DNA of 11,464 bases from contig CANQWJ010000023.1 in assembly GCA_947627525.1 (NCBI GenBank), forward strand, positions 1 to 11,464. The letters run 5' to 3'. Each line of letters begins with the position of its first letter. Position 1 is the stretch's first letter. The position numbers and the translations under genes are program-made. The notes below the pieces were generated by a model. It did no database searches, was not told the DNA's origin, and worked only from the letters and a program-made list of their open reading frames with translations. Source of the stretch: an uncultured Bacilli bacterium. Its GTDB lineage: Bacteria; Bacillota_I; Bacilli_A; RF39; UBA660. This document shows positions 1 to 6,583 of this stretch, one piece after another.

Positions 1-70
1 CGATATAGGACTCGAACCTATGACCCCCTGCTTGTAAGGCAGGTGCTCTAACCAACTGAGCTAATCGCCC
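1..70 (-). tRNA. tRNA-Val (anticodon TAC), 3' end cut by window edge
   Basis: Read on the minus strand, the sequence starts GGGCGATTAGCTCAG and has a D arm, an anticodon arm CTGCC-TTACAAG-CAG with anticodon TAC (valine, GUA/GUG codons), and a T arm with the invariant GGTTCGAGTCC. The 5' acceptor strand GGGCGAT would pair with ATCGCCC; only ATCG is inside the window, so the last three paired bases and the discriminator lie beyond the left edge. It has its own strong promoter just upstream. Whether further tRNAs follow cannot be seen. Confidence 0.96.
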
Positions 71-101
71 AAACTAAAACAAATTGTCGTTGACATTTAA
101 C

Positions 102-130
102 AATATACCATTTTATATTTTTTTTGTCAA
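102..130 (-). promoter_or_regulatory. Sigma-A type promoter of tRNA-Val
   Basis: On the minus strand TTGACA (125-130) is followed after 17 bases by TATATT (102-107), with an extended TGG just before the -10. Transcription would start near position 95, about 25 bases before the mature tRNA. It lies directly after the stop of the S1-domain gene, and no terminator separates the two, so read-through from that gene is also possible. Confidence 0.8.
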
Positions 131-148
131 CTCTAATATTGCTTTTTA

Positions 149-514
149 TCAAATATTTTCACCTTTTTGAATCTCATTATACTTTTCATCTATCCAATCT
201 TCTAACTTTACAGATAGTGTTTCAAATCCTTTTTCTGTTTCAATTATTTTATTACGTCTTTTGTTATTAACACGATAGTCAATATCTTTAATACTAAGTT
301 TTAAATGACAACTTTCTTCATCTTTATCAACTATTTTTACTCTAATTGTTTCACCAATATTAACATAATCATTAACATCCTTAACAAATTTTGTTGATAT
401 TTCAGAAATATGAATTAAACCGCTATAATAATCATCTAAACTAACAAAAATACCATAGTTTTCAATTCCCGTCACACATCCAGTAACAATTTTACCTTTC
501 TCATATTTTGACAT
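149..514 (-). CDS. cvfD: S1-domain RNA-binding protein, CvfD/YugI (general stress protein 13) family
   Basis: A 121-residue protein with one S1 domain (about residues 6-76): GKIVTGCVTGIENYGIFVSL, then GLIHISEIS and a final strand LKLSIKDI. After a basic linker (KRRNK) comes a short tail, ETEKGFETLSVKLEDWI, which matches the conserved C-terminal tail of Bacillus YugI (GFNTLKDKLEEWI). This is what separates the family from ribosomal protein S1 or Tex fragments. Known members bind RNA or ribosomes and act in post-transcriptional control and stress response; the role here is inferred from family. The start is the ATG at 514, preceded by AGGGTGG (519-525). The stop is TGA. It has its own promoter, back to back with that of the NifU-type gene. 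Confidence 0.88.
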   Translation of the reverse strand: MSKYEKGKIVTGCVTGIENYGIFVSLDDYYSGLIHISEISTKFVKDVNDYVNIGETIRVKIVDKDEESCHLKLSIKDIDYRVNNKRRNKIIETEKGFETLSVKLEDWIDEKYNEIQKGENI

Positions 515-532
515 ACTTCCACCCTCTTGCTT

Positions 533-561
533 ATTATACCATTCAAATAATCATTTCGCAA
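533..561 (-). promoter_or_regulatory. Promoter of the S1-domain gene
   Basis: Minus strand TTGCGA (556-561), a 17-base spacer, and a perfect TATAAT (533-538) with extended TGG. The predicted start near 526 leaves a leader of only about 12 bases that holds the AGGGTGG ribosome binding site. Its -35 lies only four bases from the -35 of the opposing NifU promoter. Confidence 0.8.
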
Positions 562-565
562 ACGC

Positions 566-594
566 TTTACTAAATTAATTAATAAGTGTATACT
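566..594 (+). promoter_or_regulatory. Probable promoter of the NifU-type gene
   Basis: TTTACT (566-571), 17 bases, then TATACT (589-594). The predicted start is near 601, leaving about ten bases before the ATG, just enough for the GGTGAT binding site at 601-606. It is weaker in consensus than the divergent S1-gene promoter, and the two polymerases would compete for overlapping DNA. Confidence 0.5.
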
Positions 595-610
595 CTTATT
601 GGTGATATTT

Positions 611-853
611 ATGGAAAAAAATGTTGATAAAGTTGAAAAACAGATATTAGAAGTATTAGAAAGAATTAAGCCATACCTTGAAAACGATGGAGGAAGTTTG
701 GAATATATTAAATTTGAAAAAGGCATTGTATATTTAAAACTTTTGGGAGCTTGCGCAGGATGCGGAATGATTGACATAACACTAAAAGAAGGAATAGAAG
801 CAATGCTAATGGATGAAATACCTGAAGTATTAGGAGTAAAAAGAGTCGAATAG
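611..853 (+). CDS. NifU-family Fe-S cluster scaffold/carrier protein (C-terminal Nfu domain only)
   Basis: An 80-residue protein consisting of one Nfu domain. It shows the signature LKLLGACAGCGMIDITLKEG with the cluster-binding CxxC (C48, C51), the upstream PYLENDGGSLEYI and the closing P-E-V-LGV. Nfu domains bind a [4Fe-4S] or [2Fe-2S] cluster between two subunits and pass it to target proteins in the cytosol. In Bacillus the equivalent small protein is YutI. The ATG at 611 is chosen because GGTGAT (601-606) sits four bases before it; TTG and GTG codons a few bases upstream would fall on or before this site. A one-cluster ferredoxin further along the window is a plausible client, but that is inference. 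Confidence 0.92.
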   Translation: MEKNVDKVEKQILEVLERIKPYLENDGGSLEYIKFEKGIVYLKLLGACAGCGMIDITLKEGIEAMLMDEIPEVLGVKRVE

Positions 854-861
854 ACTTTTTT
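839..861. terminator. Bidirectional terminator between NifU gene and YutH-like gene
   Basis: AAAAGAGTC (839-847) pairs with GACTTTTTT (853-861) with one G-T pair and the five-base loop GAATA. The arms are A-rich on one side and T-rich on the other, so a T-tract follows the hairpin on both strands. It overlaps the stop codons of both convergent genes, which end only six bases apart. Confidence 0.55.
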
Positions 862-1717
862 ATTTTGCAATAAAATTTACCATTTTTTTCAAATTATCAC
901 TATAAATTTCCATATAAATAAAACTTTTATAAAACTCTTTAAAGTCCCTATTATTAATGACAAAGTCATCAAAAACATCAAAAAAATAACTTGGAAATAT
1001 AATTCTTGATATCAATAAAATCTTTTCATTCAATGTCATTTGCTTAATAAGATAAAACTCACTAACATCAATATTTTTACTTGAATATATGTAATTCTTT
1101 ATAAACTCACCAATATCTCTAGTTTTATGATCTAATATTAAATTATTAATGCTAAAATAATCATACAAATCAGCTTCTTTTACAATTCTATTATGACATA
1201 ACGATAACGGAAGGTAATCATCAAAGCTAATAAAGTTATAAAAAATTAATGCATTTTCACTAAGCATTAAATAATAATTAATTATAGATAATGTTAATAT
1301 ATCAAAATGTAGGTTACTATTACTTATAAAATAATCAACTTGATCTATTTTTTGTTTCCAAAGTTTAGACCAACTAAAATCCTTTTTCTTTATATAACTT
1401 ATATAATATTTTGTAGAATCATAAACATCATTAAACATTAATTTTCTATTTAAATTAAATTTTACCATCATCAAAATATAATTTTCATTATTATAATTAC
1501 TTACATATTTATTATGCTTATTTTTAACAATTATATGATACAAATAGTTATCATTGTTATAAATATAATTGTAAATATAGCCAATTTTTTCTTCATTCTC
1601 ATAGCATTTCCTAAAAATATAAAAATGTTCATTATAATAAAAAATATAACTATTATTATTTTTTCTAATTGTCTCAACTTTTATATCATACAAAAAAGAG
1701 ATTAAATTAGTTATCAT
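860..1717 (-). CDS. YutH/CotS-like spore coat protein, degenerate aminoglycoside-phosphotransferase fold
   Basis: A 285-residue protein, very rich in Asn (34 residues) and Tyr, reflecting extreme A+T. The best recognisable part is the C-terminal third: LCHNRI (173-178), LDHKTRDIGEFIKNY (195-209), then LLISRIIFPSYFFDVFDDF (234-252). These resemble the YutH/CotS/YsxE group of kinase-like spore coat proteins, with an H-x-R in place of a catalytic loop and a DH..RD.AE motif before a helix ending in an R-x-x-FP-x-x-FFD stretch. The usual HGDxxxxN catalytic loop is absent, so phosphotransfer is doubtful. A YunB-type sporulation gene in the same window supports the assignment. The start is the ATG at 1717 with GGTGA (1725-1729) upstream. 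No clear vegetative promoter is visible. It could also be an unrelated lineage-specific protein. Confidence 0.55.
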   Translation of the reverse strand: MITNLISFLYDIKVETIRKNNNSYIFYYNEHFYIFRKCYENEEKIGYIYNYIYNNDNYLYHIIVKNKHNKYVSNYNNENYILMMVKFNLNRKLMFNDVYDSTKYYISYIKKKDFSWSKLWKQKIDQVDYFISNSNLHFDILTLSIINYYLMLSENALIFYNFISFDDYLPLSLCHNRIVKEADLYDYFSINNLILDHKTRDIGEFIKNYIYSSKNIDVSEFYLIKQMTLNEKILLISRIIFPSYFFDVFDDFVINNRDFKEFYKSFIYMEIYSDNLKKMVNFIAK

Positions 1718-1743
1718 TTTTATTCACCATATTAAAGTATATG

Positions 1744-1768
1744 AAAAAACCTAGTAATAAAAACTAGG
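1744..1768 (-). terminator. Intrinsic terminator of the DUF1292/799-residue operon
   Basis: On the minus strand CCTAGT (1763-1768) pairs with ACTAGG (1750-1755) around a seven-base loop and is followed by six T (1744-1749). It stands 13 bases after the stop of the large gene. Confidence 0.8.
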
Positions 1769-1781
1769 AATTTGAATTACA

Positions 1782-4181
1782 TTATACAGTTTTTTGACTA
1801 TCACCAGTTGTTGCTGCCTTAAGAATACTAACAGCACTCTTACGTTGATCATTTGATTTTTTATCATCTAAAATGTCTGTTATAGCTTTTTTAAAGTCAA
1901 CCTCTTCACCATTGACATCGGTTGCACCTGATTCAGCCAAAGTACTAGCAAGTTCTTCTACTGCTAAATCATAATCATCTTTTCTACTTTCACTAACATT
2001 TTTTAATACTTGACCTAAATCAGCTTTTTGCTCATCAAATTGATCCCATTCCTCAATCATTCCTCTTGGAAGGACACCAAGACTAGACAATAATTCGCCA
2101 ATTACATATTTTTTAGCTTTTTCAACTTTAGAGTTTGCTTTTTCGCTAGTTTGTTGTCTAATTTCCTCACCAAGTTCACTGTGTCTATCCTCTGAATCTC
2201 TTACATCTATATGTTGTCGACCAATAGCATACTCCTCTTCAACTTTATCAAAATCAACACCTTTTTTCTCCATTGAAGATAATTCTTTTTCTCCATCTGG
2301 GTCATCTAAGATTTTTCCATATAATTCGCCCCAGAATTTTGAATATTCATCACTATCATCAACCATTACATTTGATGTATCATTTGAATTAAATTTAGGA
2401 TCTATAATGCTTTTTTTAGGTTTAGTTTCACTACTAGCAACAATAGATGGTTGTTCAGAATCACCAAACGTCTTACTATCATCTAATAAATCACTAACTT
2501 TTTGAACTAATACTTCTAATTCATTATCAATTTTCCCTATTGCCTCTTTACTCTTATCATCTGATAAACCAGATTTTTGTAAATTTTCTTTTAATTCAGC
2601 AAGTTCTCTAATTCTATCATTTATTTTCTTAAAAGTTAATGTATCATCGTCCAATTTTTGTTCATCTTGTTCTGGTTGAATTTCTTCTGTATCTCCACTA
2701 ATAGGAATTACTTCTCCACTATCTTGTGAAGGAGCAACTTCTTCAGGGACAACTACTGAATTGTCGTCTACATTATCACTTGGCTTTTCTTCAGTAACAG
2801 GAATTACTTCTTCAGAAGTTTTTCCTTTATTTCTTCTTTTTATAACACCTTCATCAACTTGTGCATTTCTAACTTCATCTTGTTCTTTTTCTGATGTATC
2901 AATTTTATTTTCTTCATATGTTTTATCAAAATTTTCAACTGTTCTTCTTATCATAGCAAAGTTTCCTTCAACAACGCTCTTTAAAACTTGTTGTTTTTCA
3001 GGACTTAATTCACGACTTGCCTTTACAATAAGAGTATCTTCACCATAACCTTCTTTAATAGCATCATAGATGAAAGCAAACACATCACTGTTCTCATCAG
3101 AGAAAGAAGCCTTTTCCTGCCAAATTTGAGCAAATGAAATAGCATCTACTAAACTATTATAAGTAGCAAGTTTCTCTTCATAAGAAGCATCAGTGTCTTC
3201 TGTTATTTCTGCTAAAATGTTAGGATCAATATATTTTTTTTCTGAATTATGCTTAATATATAAAACTGGTCTTTGTTTACTTTTATCACTATTTTTTAAT
3301 AAGTCAACACCAAATTGTTTAACCATCTCACTATAGTACTCAAACATAAGTTCCTCTGGATTAGGACGATCTTGTTGTTGTGCTTTTTTCCTATTAACAC
3401 CAATATCTACTTGTGTATTTCGTTCATTATCAAGAGTTGGTTCTTCAGTTTTCTCTTCTGGTGTACTTGTTACATCAGGTTGTGGAATATCAGTACTTGG
3501 AGCTGTTAATTCAGAAATAACGGCATCTTTTATTTCACCAACATCAGCTAAAGATTGAAGTTTAACAGCTTCTTCCTTACCCATTGTTGTTTGAGCAGCT
3601 AATTCGATATTGTCACCATCAGGACTTAATCCAACTACTTCACGAGCATTCTTAGCAACAACATCAGCAATCTCTTGTTCTAATTTTTCTTGAGCTTGCT
3701 CTTTTTCTTCTTTAACAACTTTCATATATGCTCTACCTGCTGAACTCAAATATTTTAGAGGGCCAATTAAGAAAGGTGGTACTTTAAGTGCACGAGCTGT
3801 TGATTTTTCTACATCTTTATCAATTTTAAATTTAATTTTTTGAATATCTTCATCAAAAAGTAAAATTCTAACGGCGCTTTCTGCTAAACGTTTTACTTGG
3901 GCATTATACTCTTCTAATTTATCTTTAACATCAGTAAACTCATCCTTACTTTCCGCTTCTGATTTAACATCATTGACCTCAATGGCAATTCTTCGTAATT
4001 CATTGTACTCACGATTATACTTTTCAAAAGCTTTTTCCAAATTTCCACTTTTTCTATTTCCTAAAAAACTTTTTAAAGTGTCGCCAGTCATTTTTAGTCT
4101 ACTTGGCTTTTTCAAATGTTTAGCACGCGTAGGATCAGAAGTTCTTCTTACAAATCCAGATTGGTATTCTTCTTCATTCAT
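1782..4181 (-). CDS. Unrecognised 799-residue charged, cysteine-free, cytosolic protein
   Basis: I do not recognise this protein. There is no signal peptide, no membrane segment and not one cysteine. The N-terminus is basic (VRRT, KHLKKPSRLK, residues 11-30). A helical domain follows (about 35-175) with heptad-like stretches and a short hydrophobic patch, PPFLIGPLKYLSSAG (135-149). Next comes an acidic Pro/Thr linker (226-252), a second folded region (about 270-425), a long acidic disordered linker (426-510), a coiled-coil (511-570), and a C-terminal helical region (610-790). A motif occurs twice, RNTQVDIGVNRKK (254-266) and RNAQVDEGVIKRR (438-450), at linker borders; EVIPV/EVIPI also repeats in the second linker. 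The ATG at 4181 is chosen over an upstream TTG because AAAGGAGG sits nine bases before it. It is cotranscribed with the DUF1292 gene and followed by a clear terminator. The layout suggests a scaffold or structural protein, which is inference only. Confidence 0.85.
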   Translation of the reverse strand: MNEEEYQSGFVRRTSDPTRAKHLKKPSRLKMTGDTLKSFLGNRKSGNLEKAFEKYNREYNELRRIAIEVNDVKSEAESKDEFTDVKDKLEEYNAQVKRLAESAVRILLFDEDIQKIKFKIDKDVEKSTARALKVPPFLIGPLKYLSSAGRAYMKVVKEEKEQAQEKLEQEIADVVAKNAREVVGLSPDGDNIELAAQTTMGKEEAVKLQSLADVGEIKDAVISELTAPSTDIPQPDVTSTPEEKTEEPTLDNERNTQVDIGVNRKKAQQQDRPNPEELMFEYYSEMVKQFGVDLLKNSDKSKQRPVLYIKHNSEKKYIDPNILAEITEDTDASYEEKLATYNSLVDAISFAQIWQEKASFSDENSDVFAFIYDAIKEGYGEDTLIVKASRELSPEKQQVLKSVVEGNFAMIRRTVENFDKTYEENKIDTSEKEQDEVRNAQVDEGVIKRRNKGKTSEEVIPVTEEKPSDNVDDNSVVVPEEVAPSQDSGEVIPISGDTEEIQPEQDEQKLDDDTLTFKKINDRIRELAELKENLQKSGLSDDKSKEAIGKIDNELEVLVQKVSDLLDDSKTFGDSEQPSIVASSETKPKKSIIDPKFNSNDTSNVMVDDSDEYSKFWGELYGKILDDPDGEKELSSMEKKGVDFDKVEEEYAIGRQHIDVRDSEDRHSELGEEIRQQTSEKANSKVEKAKKYVIGELLSSLGVLPRGMIEEWDQFDEQKADLGQVLKNVSESRKDDYDLAVEELASTLAESGATDVNGEEVDFKKAITDILDDKKSNDQRKSAVSILKAATTGDSQKTV

Positions 4182-4190
4182 AACCAATAA

Positions 4191-4198
4191 CCTCCTTT
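4191..4198 (-). promoter_or_regulatory. Ribosome binding site of the 799-residue gene, overlapping the preceding stop
   Basis: Minus strand AAAGGAGG begins on the last two bases of the TAA stop of the DUF1292 gene and ends nine bases before the ATG at 4181. This suggests translational coupling and rules out the TTG at 4187, which would leave only three bases of spacing. Confidence 0.8.
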
Positions 4199-4493
4199 AT
4201 TGTTGTTGTGGTTTTTCTTCTTCATTGACAGGTTTAGACAATTCTTTTAATACACTCTTAATTCTAGTCCATTCTTCTTCTGAATCGACACTACCTAAAA
4301 CAGGATCAGAATCTGCTTCTCTAATTAACGATGCTACATAAATAGTAACATTACCATTGTCATCTGTTTCATTCTTTGTATAAATAACATACTCTTTCTT
4401 TGTATCAGTAAATTCAAATGTCAAAAGAACTTCTACTTCATCAATTGAACCATCTTCTAAAACGATAGACATTACTTTTTTTTCCTCATCCAT
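4197..4493 (-). CDS. DUF1292 (YrzB-like) family protein
   Basis: A 98-residue acidic protein. Its core MSIVLEDGSIDEVEVLLTFE, then the K-x-YVIYT strand, an IYVAS strand and the final SEEEWTRIKSVLKEL helix match the layout of DUF1292/YrzB proteins of Firmicutes (a strand with CEVLFTFE, a YVLY strand, then DEEWDMIE). The biochemical role of the family is not established. In Bacillus it lies near the Holliday junction resolvase gene yrrK; here it is instead first in an operon with a large unknown protein. The C-terminal tail (EEEKPQQQ) is low complexity. The ATG at 4493 follows AGAAGGAGG at good spacing, and a promoter lies 36 bases further upstream. Confidence 0.85.
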   Translation of the reverse strand: MDEEKKVMSIVLEDGSIDEVEVLLTFEFTDTKKEYVIYTKNETDDNGNVTIYVASLIREADSDPVLGSVDSEEEWTRIKSVLKELSKPVNEEEKPQQQ

Positions 4494-4528
4494 CTTAATT
4501 GCCTCCTTCTAATTCTTTACTACTATAC

Positions 4529-4558
4529 ATTGTAACATAATACAAGTACATATTTCAA
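4529..4558 (-). promoter_or_regulatory. Promoter of the DUF1292/799-residue operon
   Basis: Minus strand TTGAAA (4553-4558), an 18-base spacer, and TACAAT (4529-4534) preceded by an extended TGT. The predicted start near 4522 gives a leader of about 29 bases containing AGAAGGAGG. Confidence 0.65.
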
Positions 4559-4596
4559 TAATTATTATGTTATTTTTTTACAATTTTACTCACTAT

Positions 4597-4884
4597 TTAC
4601 TTACTACTTTTTTCTTTATGCAATAAAAAGTAGCGGCATTCAAATGAACAATAATTTTTTATGTAATCATCTAACTCTTTTATATTATTGATTTTTTTAA
4701 CTTTTTTGTTTTTTTCACCATAAAAGCCTTTAAGGCGTAACTTATCATAAGAATAATCACCAAAAATGTAATCAAAATCATTAAAATAATCAGTACATAA
4801 CTCATTAAATTCATCTTCTTCAAAAGCATCTTTATAGTTTTTTTCTAAATTATAACTAATTCCATTAACTTCAATTTTTTTCAT
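4597..4884 (-). CDS. yutD: YutD-family protein (DUF1027)
   Basis: A 95-residue protein matching Bacillus YutD along its whole length: N-terminal VNGISYNLEKNYKDAF, central FDYIFGDYSYDKLRLKGF (37-54), and the C-terminal Y.KNYCSFECRYFLL (74-88) with two conserved cysteines (C79, C83). YutD is widespread in Bacilli and its function is not firmly known. It stands 20 bases after yunB, and Bacillus has the two genes in the same neighbourhood, which supports both calls. The start is the ATG at 4884 with AGGATG upstream. A TGGTATAAT sequence over the end of yunB may give it separate vegetative expression. I see no convincing terminator after it. Confidence 0.9.
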   Translation of the reverse strand: MKKIEVNGISYNLEKNYKDAFEEDEFNELCTDYFNDFDYIFGDYSYDKLRLKGFYGEKNKKVKKINNIKELDDYIKNYCSFECRYFLLHKEKSSK

Positions 4885-4904
4885 ATTATCACATCCTAAA
4901 CTTT

Positions 4905-5603
4905 CTATTCCATTATACCAGATTTTTGATTATTTAAATAGTTTTCAGGTACTTTTCCAGAAATTAATTCAACAACCAATGGCACTTCCAATTCAACATC
5001 AACATAACGATTAGAAAATGGAAAAATAATTTTTTCACAAACTTTTATTTTAATACTTATTTCAAATAAGATACTATTAATGCCATATTGCCTAACATTT
5101 GTTAATATTTCTGATTCTATTTGTCCTGTCAAGAGAATTTTAACAGGTATTTTAGGACCAACACTAAAAAGTATAGGATTAGAAAAAGCAATACCCAATG
5201 GGACATTTATAAACAAACCACTTTTTTCACCGACCATATAACGATTGAAAACATCAGAATATTTGTTTATTAATTCAACATTTCCTTTATCAAACTCATT
5301 AAAATAATACAAAATAATACTATTACTTTTACCAAGAATATCATTTACTTTTTTAGTATTTAAATCGATTAAATCAATTTCACCACTTTCATTTTTATTT
5401 ACTACAAACAAATCATCTAACGATATATCATTCCAAAAATTATCATTTAATATTTTTCTAATCAATATTTTTGATACTTTATCAACTTCCTCTGTTACAT
5501 AGTCAGCCATCTTGTCATCAATTAATTTACCAAACATTGAAACTGATAGAACAGTAAAGATTGTTAATATCAAAAATACAAATATTATTTTTTTCCTAAA
5601 CAT
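4905..5603 (-). CDS. yunB: Sporulation protein YunB
   Basis: A 232-residue protein with an N-terminal membrane anchor (about residues 5-23, after FRKK). The rest follows the YunB pattern: LFVVNKNESGEIDLIDLNTK, then GLFINVPLGIAFSNPILFSV with GPKIPVK (149-155), VRQYGINSILFEI (170-182), the IIFPFSNRYVDVELEVPL strand pair and GKVPENY (216-222). In Bacillus yunB is expressed in the mother cell under sigma-E and its loss impairs sporulation; the exact mechanism is not established. The ATG at 5603 has no good ribosome binding site, so the start is uncertain by a few codons. No sigma-E promoter is clear between the upstream terminator and the start. It is the strongest sign in the window of a spore-forming ancestry. 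Confidence 0.88.
   Translation of the reverse strand: MFRKKIIFVFLILTIFTVLSVSMFGKLIDDKMADYVTEEVDKVSKILIRKILNDNFWNDISLDDLFVVNKNESGEIDLIDLNTKKVNDILGKSNSIILYYFNEFDKGNVELINKYSDVFNRYMVGEKSGLFINVPLGIAFSNPILFSVGPKIPVKILLTGQIESEILTNVRQYGINSILFEISIKIKVCEKIIFPFSNRYVDVELEVPLVVELISGKVPENYLNNQKSGIME
4912..4920 (-). promoter_or_regulatory. Possible internal extended -10 promoter for yutD
   Basis: Minus strand TGGTATAAT, a perfect TATAAT with extended TGG, lies over the last codons of yunB. No good -35 is found. Predicted initiation near 4905 would leave about 20 bases before the yutD ATG, including its AGGATG site. Confidence 0.45.
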
Positions 5604-5616
5604 ATTACATAATATG

Positions 5617-5643
5617 AAAAAAAGGTGACTTAAAGCACCCTTT
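5617..5643 (-). terminator. Intrinsic terminator of the tail-anchored protein gene
   Basis: Minus strand AAAGGGTG (5636-5643) pairs with CACCTTTT (5620-5627) with one G-T pair around an eight-base loop. Seven T in a row (5617-5623) form the outer arm and tail. It separates this gene from yunB, so yunB should need its own promoter or read-through. Confidence 0.75.
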
Positions 5644-5649
5644 ATACAA

Positions 5650-6456
5650 CTATATAATTCCCATTTTCCTTAAAACAATTAAACTGATAGTTGCAGAAAT
5701 AACGATCAAAATTAAAACAATTAAAATAATCATTTTAGTTTTATTTTTATGTTCTATATATTCCTCTTCGCCAATATCAAAATCGTGTTCTGTCAAATCC
5801 ATGCTACGCGTATAAAACGAGTTTACTAAACGTCCATCCTCTGTTTTTATTTCATCAACTGTATCATCCTGTTCTTCCTTTTTAGCAAGAATTTCTTTAG
5901 CAATTTCCTCTTCTAAATTAATGTCTTCACCAGAACTTAAATTACTAGTAGCCATCAAATCACTCATTAAGTCTTTATCGTCTTCTTCTTTAACTTTTTC
6001 TAATAAATCTTGAGGAAGATTGCGTGAAGTAATGGTATCAATTAATTCCCTAATTCCTTGCTCTTCTAATTCTTCATCTAGTTTCTCTTTTTTTGAAATA
6101 TATTTTTTATTTAAATCATCCAAAATACTATATTCAGCATTTTGAAGTTTGCGTTTCTTTTCAACTTCTTCAGGGATATTACGATTTTTCTTGGCTTCCT
6201 CCAAGACTGAATTAATATCATAAACCTTTGGTTCCAAAGAAGAATTATCCTCTTGATCAATATTTATAGTTTGATCAGAACGTTTTTTTATAGGCAATAC
6301 TTCCTGTGGTTTATTTTCACTAGTAAGGCTTTCCATTTTACCATAGCCTATTTGACTATCTATTTCATCATATAAATACTTATTTTTATTACTGCGACTT
6401 GATTTAGGTTCAGTTGATATATCTTCTTGCACATATCTTGTAGTTCTTCTTTGCAT
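5650..6456 (-). CDS. Unrecognised tail-anchored membrane protein
   Basis: A 268-residue protein with no cysteine and no signal peptide. Residues 1-75 are polar and probably disordered with a basic start (QRRTTRY). Residues 80-200 are strongly helical and charged (EEAKKNRNIPEEVEKKRK, SKKEKLDEELEEQGI, EEEIAKEILAKKEEQ). A single hydrophobic segment at about 242-262 is followed by RKMGII, so most of the chain should lie in the cytoplasm with the C-terminus in or across the membrane. A striking stretch just before the membrane, VNSFYTRSMDLTEHDFDIG (211-229), looks like a conserved interaction motif. I do not recognise the family. The start is the ATG at 6456 with AGGAGG seven bases upstream. It is transcribed alone, divergent from the ferredoxin gene. 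Confidence 0.85.
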   Translation of the reverse strand: MQRRTTRYVQEDISTEPKSSRSNKNKYLYDEIDSQIGYGKMESLTSENKPQEVLPIKKRSDQTINIDQEDNSSLEPKVYDINSVLEEAKKNRNIPEEVEKKRKLQNAEYSILDDLNKKYISKKEKLDEELEEQGIRELIDTITSRNLPQDLLEKVKEEDDKDLMSDLMATSNLSSGEDINLEEEIAKEILAKKEEQDDTVDEIKTEDGRLVNSFYTRSMDLTEHDFDIGEEEYIEHKNKTKMIILIVLILIVISATISLIVLRKMGII

Positions 6457-6480
6457 ATCAATACCTCCTACTCTAATTTT

Positions 6481-6509
6481 ATTCTAACACACCTAAATAT
6501 ATTTGGAAA
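6481..6509 (-). promoter_or_regulatory. Promoter of the tail-anchored protein gene
   Basis: Minus strand TTTCCA (6504-6509), 17 bases, then TAGAAT (6481-6486) with an extended TGT. The -35 is weak and the extended -10 probably carries the activity. Confidence 0.55.
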
Positions 6510-6535
6510 TAGTCAAATGTAAAGAAAAAAATAAA

Positions 6536-6564
6536 TTGTACATCCAAAATATTTATATTATAAT
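6536..6564 (+). promoter_or_regulatory. Promoter of the ferredoxin gene
   Basis: TTGTAC (6536-6541), 17 bases, then a perfect TATAAT (6559-6564). Predicted initiation near 6571 leaves a very short leader that begins at the TGGAGGAG ribosome binding site. Confidence 0.75.
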
Positions 6565-6583
6565 TGTTCTTGGAGGAGATTTA

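Noticed and set aside
90..118. Plus-strand TTGACA with a weak TTATAT 17 bases on, inside the tRNA promoter region
   Set aside because: It would only produce antisense RNA into the S1 gene, the -10 is poor, and the region is AT-rich by nature.
1728..1740. CATATACT on the minus strand upstream of the YutH-like gene as a sigma-E -10
   Set aside because: No matching sigma-E -35 element at 14-16 bases; AT-rich DNA gives such matches by chance.
1781..1786. Minus-strand TATAAT over the stop of the 799-residue gene as a promoter for the YutH-like gene
   Set aside because: No -35 box at a usable distance, and the operon terminator would lie in the leader.
2761..4341. Plus-strand open frames opposite the 799-residue and DUF1292 genes
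   Set aside because: They are reverse-strand reflections of acidic, Ser/Glu-rich coding sequence, with no ribosome binding sites and no recognisable domains.
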